Part shown: positions 5,999-10,845 of the stretch, in pieces
Layout of the letters: the number at the start of each line of letters is the position of its first letter
Position numbering within the stretch: the first letter of the stretch is position 1
Origin: CAVQGZ01 sp964356295
GTDB lineage: Bacteria > Actinomycetota > Actinomycetes > Jiangellales > Jiangellaceae
Length of the DNA stretch: 10,845 nt
Assembly: GCA_964356295.1 (NCBI GenBank)
Contig: CAYHHE010000093.1
Coordinates: forward strand, 1-10,845
Direction: 5' to 3'
Translations under genes and position numbers: made by a program
The notes under the pieces: model-generated
Database searches by the model: none
What the model was told of the DNA's origin: nothing
What the model saw: only the letters and a program-made list of their open reading frames with translations

Positions 5999-7219
5999 AT
6001 GACTCTCCTCGTAGAACCCGACGCCAGCTGGGCCGCCGAGCTGGGGGCCGCTCTGGGCCAGGACAGCCAGGTCGTTCCCCATCTCGAAGCCGCCCGGGCA
6101 GTGCTGGCCGACGCGCACGACCTCGACGTGGTGGTGCTGGGCCCCAGCATCGACTCCGCCGGTGCGTTCCGGCTGGCCTCGGAGTTCCGGATCCCCCGCC
6201 CGGCCCTCGGTGTCGTCCTCGTCCGCCGGCGGATCGAGACCTCGCTGCTGGCCGACGCGCTGCGCAACGGCGTACGGGACGTGGTCGAGGCCAGGGACCT
6301 GCCCGGCCTGGACAAGGCCGTGCGACGGGCCCGGGTCTTCGCCGCCGACCTGCGGCGCGCCAGCGAGGCCGAGGGCAGCGACAGCGACCGGGGCCGGGGC
6401 AAGGTCGTGACGGTCTTCTCCGCCAAGGGCGGCTGTGGCAAGACCACGGTGTCGACCAACCTCGCGGCACTGATGGCCACCCTGGACCATCGCCGGGTCT
6501 GCCTGGTGGACCTCGACCTGGCCTTCGGGGACGTCGGGATCTCGCTCCAGCTCGAACCGAAGCACAGCATCGCCGACGCGGTGGCCATGGGCGAGTCTCT
6601 GGACGCCGACGGCCTGCGAGGGCTGCTCACCCCCCACCCCACCGGTGTCCAGACGCTGACCGCGCCGGTCGGGCCGGAGTCGAAGGACTCGATCAAGCCC
6701 GAGCTCGTCATCCACATCATCGACCTGCTCGCCGACGAGTTCGACTACGTGGTCGTGGACACCCCGCCGGCCTTCGACGACACCACGCTGGCCGCCTTCG
6801 ACCGCACCGACCTGCTGGTCATGCTGACCACGCTGGACGTGCCGGCGATCAAGAACCTCAAGCTCTCCATGGAGACGCTGCGCCTGATCGGGTTCCCACC
6901 GCAGCGAGTGCGCGTTGTGGTCAACCGGGCCGACGCCAAGGTCGGGCTCGGCGTGGACGACGTGGAGAAGGCGGTCAAGCACCACATCTCCGCCCGGATC
7001 CCGTCCTCCCGCGACGTCCCGGCAGCCACCAACCGTGGAGTCGCCCTGAGCGTCGACCAGCCCGCCCACCCGGTGTCGCTCGCCATCCGCGGCATCGCGA
7101 TGGATGACGCCATCGCCCCCGCCTCCACCGCCAACGACGAGACGGAGCGCACCGGATCGGCGCTGCGCCCGTCCCACGCCCGCCGTGGCTGGTTCCGCAG
7201 CAGAAGGGACAACCGATGA
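5999..7219 (+). CDS. cpaE: TadZ/CpaE-like pilus-positioning ATPase with receiver-like N-terminus
   Basis: A MinD/ParA-superfamily ATPase that places the Tad machine in the cell, on family knowledge. It has 406 residues. Residues 1-115 look like an atypical response-regulator receiver: LLVEPD near the start, a third strand DLDVVVLGPS at 41-50, and ADALRNGVRDVVEARDLP at 85-102. The usual phosphoacceptor Asp is not evident after strand 3. The ATPase has a deviant Walker A KGGCGKTT (143-150, signature Lys143), Walker A' DLDLAFGD (171-178) and Walker B VVVDTPP (251-257). VVVNRAD at 307-313 is the usual late strand. The C-terminus is strongly basic and aromatic (RPSHARRGWFRSRRDNR, 390-406) and may touch membrane. 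The ribosome-binding site is weak (GGA, 6 nt before the ATG). The stop overlaps the cpaF start as ATGA, so the two are translationally coupled. Confidence 0.9.
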   Translation: MTLLVEPDASWAAELGAALGQDSQVVPHLEAARAVLADAHDLDVVVLGPSIDSAGAFRLASEFRIPRPALGVVLVRRRIETSLLADALRNGVRDVVEARDLPGLDKAVRRARVFAADLRRASEAEGSDSDRGRGKVVTVFSAKGGCGKTTVSTNLAALMATLDHRRVCLVDLDLAFGDVGISLQLEPKHSIADAVAMGESLDADGLRGLLTPHPTGVQTLTAPVGPESKDSIKPELVIHIIDLLADEFDYVVVDTPPAFDDTTLAAFDRTDLLVMLTTLDVPAIKNLKLSMETLRLIGFPPQRVRVVVNRADAKVGLGVDDVEKAVKHHISARIPSSRDVPAATNRGVALSVDQPAHPVSLAIRGIAMDDAIAPASTANDETERTGSALRPSHARRGWFRSRRDNR

Positions 7220-8610
7220 ACCTGACCGACCGCCTCGCCCAGGCCCGCCGTGACCTGAACGTGCCGGCCCCCAACGGCAACGGCAACGGCGACCACTCAC
7301 GGAGCACCATCCGCACGGTGTCGACGCGTCTGGACCCGTTCGCCGACCTCAAGCGCAAGGTGCACCAGCAGCTGGTCGACACCATCGGGCCCACCCTCTA
7401 CGACGCCCGGATGACCCAGGCCGAGCTCGAGCAGCGCGTGCGGCAGTCGCTGACCGAGGTGCTCTCGCTGGAGAACACCCCGCTGACCACCGCCGACCGG
7501 GCCCGGGTGACCCAGGAGATCGCCGACGACATCCTCGGTTACGGGCCGCTGGAGCCGTTCCTGCGCGACTCCGACGTCACCGAGGTCATGGTCAACACCT
7601 ACGACTCGATCTGGATCGAGCGCGACGGCCTGCTGTACAAGAGCGACGCACAGTTCACAGACGAGCAGCACCTGCGCCGGATCATCGACAAGATCGTGGC
7701 CCGGGTCGGACGCCGCGTGGACGAGTCCAGCCCGATGGTGGACGCCCGTCTGCCCGACGGCAGCCGCGTCAACGCCATCATCCCGCCGCTGGCGGTGGAC
7801 GGCGCCTACCTGACGATCCGCAAGTTCGCCTCCGACCCGTACTCGGTGGACGACCTGATCGGCTTCGGCACGCTGACCAAGACGGTCGCGGGGTTCCTCG
7901 ACCAGTGCGTCGACGGCGACCTCAACATCTTGGTCTCCGGCGGGACCGGCACCGGCAAGACGACGACGCTGAACGTGCTGTCGTCGTTCATCCCGATCGG
8001 CGAGCGCATCGTCACCATCGAGGACGCCGCCGAGCTCCAGCTGCGCCAGGAGCACTGGCTGCGTCTGGAGGCCCGTCCGGCCAACATCGAGGGCAAGGGC
8101 GAGGTCTCCATCCGCGACCTCGTGCGCAACTCCCTGCGCATGCGTCCGGACCGCATCGTCGTCGGTGAGATCCGGGACGCCGCGGCCCTGGACATGCTCC
8201 AGGCGATGAACACCGGCCACGACGGCTCGATCTGCACCGTCCACTCGAACAGCCCGCGCGACACCCTGTCCCGCGTCGAGACGATGGTGCTGATGGCCGG
8301 CGTGGACCTGCCGGTACGCGCCATCCGCGAGCAGGTGTCCAGCGCGATCGACCTGATCGTCCACCAGAGCCGGTTCAAGGACGGCTCCCGCCGCATCACC
8401 CACATCACCGAGGTGGTGGGCATGGAGGGCGAGACGATCACCCTCCAGGACATCTTCCTGTTCGACTGGGCGGCCGGCTACGACGACGAGGGCCACCCGC
8501 GCGGCCGGCTGATCAGCACCGGGCTGCGTCCGAAGTTCCTGGACAAGCTCGCCGCCGCCGGCATCCATGTCAACCCGGAGATCTTCGCCTTCGAACGGAG
8601 TGCACGATGA
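7216..8610 (+). CDS. cpaF: CpaF/TadA secretion ATPase
   Basis: The hexameric type II/IV secretion ATPase that powers Tad pilus assembly at the inner membrane face. The 464-residue length is normal. A variable N-terminus carries an Asn-Gly linker (20-25) and leads into a helical region (38-100). The N-terminal domain block ILGYGPLEPFLRDSDVTEVM is at 106-125. The ATPase core has Walker A GGTGTGKTT (242-250), the Asp box VTIEDAAELQL (266-276), Walker B RIVVGEIRD (313-321) and the His box MNTGHDGSICTVHSN (331-345). All catalytic parts are intact. The ATG at 7216 overlaps the cpaE stop by 4 nt (ATGA) and has GAAGGGA at 7203-7209, giving a good spacing. The end overlaps the tadB start in the same way. 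Confidence 0.97.
   Translation: MNLTDRLAQARRDLNVPAPNGNGNGDHSRSTIRTVSTRLDPFADLKRKVHQQLVDTIGPTLYDARMTQAELEQRVRQSLTEVLSLENTPLTTADRARVTQEIADDILGYGPLEPFLRDSDVTEVMVNTYDSIWIERDGLLYKSDAQFTDEQHLRRIIDKIVARVGRRVDESSPMVDARLPDGSRVNAIIPPLAVDGAYLTIRKFASDPYSVDDLIGFGTLTKTVAGFLDQCVDGDLNILVSGGTGTGKTTTLNVLSSFIPIGERIVTIEDAAELQLRQEHWLRLEARPANIEGKGEVSIRDLVRNSLRMRPDRIVVGEIRDAAALDMLQAMNTGHDGSICTVHSNSPRDTLSRVETMVLMAGVDLPVRAIREQVSSAIDLIVHQSRFKDGSRRITHITEVVGMEGETITLQDIFLFDWAAGYDDEGHPRGRLISTGLRPKFLDKLAAAGIHVNPEIFAFERSAR
7273..7290 (+). repeat. Three tandem AACGGC units in cpaF
   Basis: Three exact 6-bp units encode Asn-Gly-Asn-Gly-Asn-Gly (residues 20-25) in the variable N-terminal linker of CpaF. The repeat keeps the frame whatever its copy number. 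Confidence 0.8.
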
Positions 8611-9728
8611 GGTTCCGTCCGAGCACGATCGCCGCGATCGCGGGGCTGGCGAGCCTGCCGGCCTGCGCGCCGCTGGCGGCTGCCGCCGCGGAGACGACCC
8701 GGGACTACGGGCCGGTGGCGGTGAGCCCCGACGCGCTCTTCCTTCCTCGGTGGGCGCTCATCCTCGCGGTTGTCGCCATCGGGCTCGGCCTCGCGGCCGT
8801 GCTGTGGGTCGCCTTCGGCGGCCACCGCGAGCGCCGCGAAGGCCTGTCGGGTCGCCTGTCGATGTACACCGTCCGCGGCAAGCGGTCGGACAAGACGGCC
8901 GCGGAGTCGGGCGGGAGCGGCCGCAGCGCCGTGGCCACGTCTGCGGTGGACCTCGCCGACCGGGTGATGCGCCGCCGCAACTTCGACGAGGGGCTGGCGC
9001 TCAAGATCGACGCTGCGGGCCTGCCCCTTCGGCCGGCCGAGTGGGTGCTCATCCACCTGGGATCGGCCATCGGGCTGGGCCTGGTGCTCATGCTGCTCAG
9101 CAGCTTCCGTCTGCTGCCCGCGCTTGTCGGCGTGGTCGCCGGCGTCGTGGTGCCGTTCCTGTTCCTGACCTACAAGGCGAACAAGCGCCGATCGACGTTC
9201 AACGGCCAGCTCGCCGACACCCTGCAGCTGATGGCCGGCAGCCTCTCGGCCGGCTACTCGCTCCCGCAGGCCGTGGACACGGTGGTGCGGGAGGGTTCGA
9301 ACCCCATCGCGACGGAGTTCAACCGGGCGCTGGTCGAGTCCCGCCTCGGCGTGCCGATCGAGGACGCCCTCGAGACCGTCGCCGAGCGCATGGACAGCCA
9401 GGACTTCCTCTGGGTGGTCATGGCGATCCGCGTGCAGCGCGAGGTCGGCGGGAACCTCTCCGAGCTCCTCATGACCGTCTCCGACACGCTCCGTGAGCGC
9501 GCGATGGTGAGGCGGCAGGTGCAGGTGCTCTCCGCCGAGGGGCGCCTCTCGGCGTGGATCCTCGGGTTGCTGCCCCTGGGCTTCGCCCTGTACCTGCTCA
9601 TCACCAACCCCACCTACCTGTCGCCGCTGGTGACTGAGCCCCTCGGCCTGATGATGCTGGTCGTGGGTGCGGTCCTGATGATCAGCGGCGCGTTCTGGAT
9701 GCGCAAGATCGTCGACGTGGAGGTCTGA
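8607..9728 (+). CDS. tadB: TadB inner-membrane platform protein (T2SSF family) with N-terminal signal-like segment
   Basis: Platform protein that contacts CpaF and, with TadC, carries the pilin-assembly motion across the membrane. It has 373 residues. It starts with a signal-peptide-like stretch: basic RFR, a hydrophobic core at about 8-19, LPAC with Cys20, and then an Ala run at 24-28. A short predicted outer segment (29-46) follows before the first transmembrane helix (47-71). Further helices lie at about 146-166, 168-188, 313-333 and 343-363. The T2SSF domain (about 200-335) has LADTLQLMAGSLSAGYSLPQ (202-221), AIRVQREVGGNLSELL (273-288) and a T-LRERAMVRRQVQVLSAEGRLS-like block (294-315). 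GGAG at 8597-8600 is 6 nt before the ATG, which overlaps the cpaF stop as ATGA. The extra N-terminus is unusual for TadB; some actinobacterial relatives carry a VWA domain in that position (from memory). Confidence 0.92.
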   Translation: MRFRPSTIAAIAGLASLPACAPLAAAAAETTRDYGPVAVSPDALFLPRWALILAVVAIGLGLAAVLWVAFGGHRERREGLSGRLSMYTVRGKRSDKTAAESGGSGRSAVATSAVDLADRVMRRRNFDEGLALKIDAAGLPLRPAEWVLIHLGSAIGLGLVLMLLSSFRLLPALVGVVAGVVVPFLFLTYKANKRRSTFNGQLADTLQLMAGSLSAGYSLPQAVDTVVREGSNPIATEFNRALVESRLGVPIEDALETVAERMDSQDFLWVVMAIRVQREVGGNLSELLMTVSDTLRERAMVRRQVQVLSAEGRLSAWILGLLPLGFALYLLITNPTYLSPLVTEPLGLMMLVVGAVLMISGAFWMRKIVDVEV

Positions 9729-9730
9729 CC

Positions 9731-10675
9731 GTGGACATGACACTGATGCTGATCCTCGGACTCGCCGGAATCTTCGCCGGTCTCGTCCTCGTCTTCGCCG
9801 GCCTGGGCGTCGGCGTGACCGAGCGCAGTGGCGTGGGACGATCGCTGGCCGCCATCCAGGCGCTGGGGTCGGCCACCCCTGGCCTGCGCTCGAGGGAGCT
9901 GGAGCGGCCCTTCGGCGAGCGGGTGGTCATTCCGGTCTCGGCGCGGCTGTCCGCACTTGGTCGACGCGTCACGCCGGCGGACCAGGCTGAGCGCCTCCAG
10001 CGGCGCCTCGATCTGGCGGGCAACCCCTCCGGCTGGGACGTCGACCGGGTGTTGGCGTTCAAGGTGCTGGGCATCGCGGCCGGAGCGCTGCTTGGGTTCG
10101 CTCTACCGTGGCTGCTCGGTGCGTCGTTCGGGATGGTCATCTTGATCGGCGTCGGTGGGACCGCTTTGGGGTACTTCCTGCCGAACCTGGTCCTCAAACA
10201 ACTGTCCGACAAGCGCTCCGCGCGCATCCAGCGCGAACTCCCGGACGCCCTCGACCTCATGACGATCTCCGTCGAGGCGGGGTTGGCCTTCGACGCTGCG
10301 GTCGCGCAGGTCGCGCGCAACACCGACGGCCCGCTCGCCGACGAGTTCTTCCGAGTGCTCTCGGAGATGCAGATCGGCAAGAGCCGGATGGACGCCCTGC
10401 GTGGCCTCGGCGAGCGCACGAACGTCGACGACCTCAAGCTGTTCGTCACAGCGATGGTGCAGGCGGACAGCTTCGGCGTCCCGATCGCCGATGTCCTGCG
10501 TACCCAGGCTCGCGAGATGCGCATCCGTCGCCGGCAGCGAGCCGAGGAGCGCGCACAGAAGGTTCCGGTGAAGATCACGATCCCGCTGATCTTCTGCATA
10601 CTGCCGGCTCTGTTCATCATCATCATCGGCCCGGCCGCCATCAGCATCTCGCAGAACCTGTTGGGCTCGATATAG
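9731..10675 (+). CDS. tadC: TadC inner-membrane platform protein (T2SSF family)
   Basis: Second platform protein of the Tad machine, partner of TadB. It has 314 residues. The first transmembrane helix is at about 3-26. A cytoplasmic stretch (30-108) includes RLQRRLDLAGNPSGWDVDRV at 88-107. Paired helices lie at about 110-130 and 134-154. The T2SSF domain (170-300) has LPDALDLMTISVEAGLAFDAA (170-190), TAMVQADSFGVPIADVL (240-256) and a basic helix RIRRRQRAEERAQK (264-277). The last segment is PVKITIPLIFCILPALFII (279-297). GTG 9731 is the start because GTGGAGG (9717-9723) gives an excellent Shine-Dalgarno site 7 nt upstream; an in-frame ATG lies at 9737. Only 2 nt separate it from the tadB stop. 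It is the last gene before a strong terminator. Confidence 0.94.
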   Translation: MDMTLMLILGLAGIFAGLVLVFAGLGVGVTERSGVGRSLAAIQALGSATPGLRSRELERPFGERVVIPVSARLSALGRRVTPADQAERLQRRLDLAGNPSGWDVDRVLAFKVLGIAAGALLGFALPWLLGASFGMVILIGVGGTALGYFLPNLVLKQLSDKRSARIQRELPDALDLMTISVEAGLAFDAAVAQVARNTDGPLADEFFRVLSEMQIGKSRMDALRGLGERTNVDDLKLFVTAMVQADSFGVPIADVLRTQAREMRIRRRQRAEERAQKVPVKITIPLIFCILPALFIIIIGPAAISISQNLLGSI

Positions 10676-10698
10676 CGTCGGCCGTCGTGCCGCTGTGT

Positions 10699-10731
10699 GC
10701 GGCCCCCCGTGCCATGCGCGCGGGGGGCCGC
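10699..10731 (+). terminator. Strong GC hairpin terminator after tadC
   Basis: GCGGCCCCCCG (10699-10709) pairs perfectly with CGGGGGGCCGC (10721-10731) around an 11-nt loop, starting 23 bp after the tadC stop. There is no real T-tract, as is common in actinobacteria. Being perfectly symmetrical in its stem, it could also stop transcription from the right. Confidence 0.85.
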
Positions 10732-10845
10732 TCGTCGCTTCACTCGCCACCGAGGACGAAGAGGTCGACTCCGCCCCGACGCGCGTTGACACCACCACTT
10801 GGCGAGGCTCATCCGAGGCTGACGAGGCGTGTGAGCCCCGTCAAG
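10732..10845. other. Right-edge non-coding stretch
   Basis: I see no convincing gene in these last 114 bases. A perfect TTGACA occurs at 10786-10791 on the plus strand, but no matching -10 lies 16-19 bp downstream. It may be the upstream region of the next gene outside the window. Confidence 0.5.

Noticed and set aside
5432..7300. Very long open frame (622 codons) on the minus strand opposite cpaB and cpaE
   Set aside because: The translation is low-complexity and rich in Gly, Arg, Val and His with no motif. It is a mirror of strongly G/C-ending codons in genes with clear domains on the plus strand.
10786..10791. Perfect TTGACA -35 box at the right edge
   Set aside because: No TANNNT hexamer lies at a suitable distance downstream; in isolation a 6-mer match is expected by chance.
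10740..10811. Minus-strand tail reading VDLFVLGGE-stop, resembling the end of a convergent gene
   Set aside because: An in-frame stop at 10811..10809 limits it to 23 codons and it has no start codon. It could only be a broken gene, and nothing else supports that.
7297..10812. Several minus-strand open frames of 370-420 codons opposite cpaF, tadB and tadC
   Set aside because: Same reason: antisense frames stay open because the true genes use G/C third positions. None has recognisable domains or a ribosome-binding site.
10714..10845. Open plus-strand frame from an ATG in the terminator loop to the window edge
   Set aside because: It begins inside the terminator hairpin, has no ribosome-binding site, and the peptide is Arg/Pro-rich without protein character.

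Overview
The window is very G+C-rich DNA from an actinobacterium. Codons almost always end in G or C, GTG starts are common, and several genes look leaderless. The best guess is a Nocardioides-like member of the Propionibacteriales, but this rests on gene content and style, not on a marker gene. It holds eleven protein genes packed with almost no gaps. I see no RNA genes, CRISPR arrays, insertion sequences or phage genes.

Left half (44-4931), lipid and envelope metabolism. A PlsC acyltransferase (-) diverges from an Est30-type carboxylesterase (+), which is followed 10 nt later by a small acidic/proline-rich membrane protein (+). That pair converges on a two-gene minus-strand operon of START/SRPBCC-fold proteins; the convergent stop codons share a CTAG palindrome. 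The SRPBCC operon diverges from a FadD15-type long-chain acyl-CoA synthetase (+) over only 22 bp, with interlocked -10 elements. From memory, plsC, an SRPBCC gene and fadD15 lie together in many actinobacteria (Mycobacterium tuberculosis Rv2182c-Rv2187 region). Activation of fatty acids (FadD), transfer to lysophosphatidate (PlsC), ester hydrolysis (esterase) and lipid binding (SRPBCC) make a plausible functional group, although no shared pathway is proven.

Spacer (4932-5215). It has no gene. It contains a perfect 12-bp inverted repeat 40 bp after fadD, then a locally AT-richer promoter and an approximately 100-nt leader for the next operon.

Right half (5216-10675), the motor and assembly part of a Tad/Flp (type IVc) pilus or secretion system. 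The genes are cpaB/rcpC, cpaE/tadZ, cpaF/tadA, tadB and tadC, all on the plus strand, with ATGA overlaps or very short gaps, ending at a strong GC hairpin terminator. CpaF powers assembly at the inner face of the membrane, TadB and TadC form the platform, TadZ positions the machine, and CpaB is the membrane-anchored SAF/RcpC component. No Flp pilin, TadE/F pseudopilin or prepilin peptidase is in the window.

I do not see a clearly new biological system. The most interesting signals are the interlocked bidirectional leaderless promoter at 3113-3140, the cleavable-looking signal peptide on TadB, the inverted repeat at the lipid/Tad junction, and the degenerate receiver domain of TadZ.
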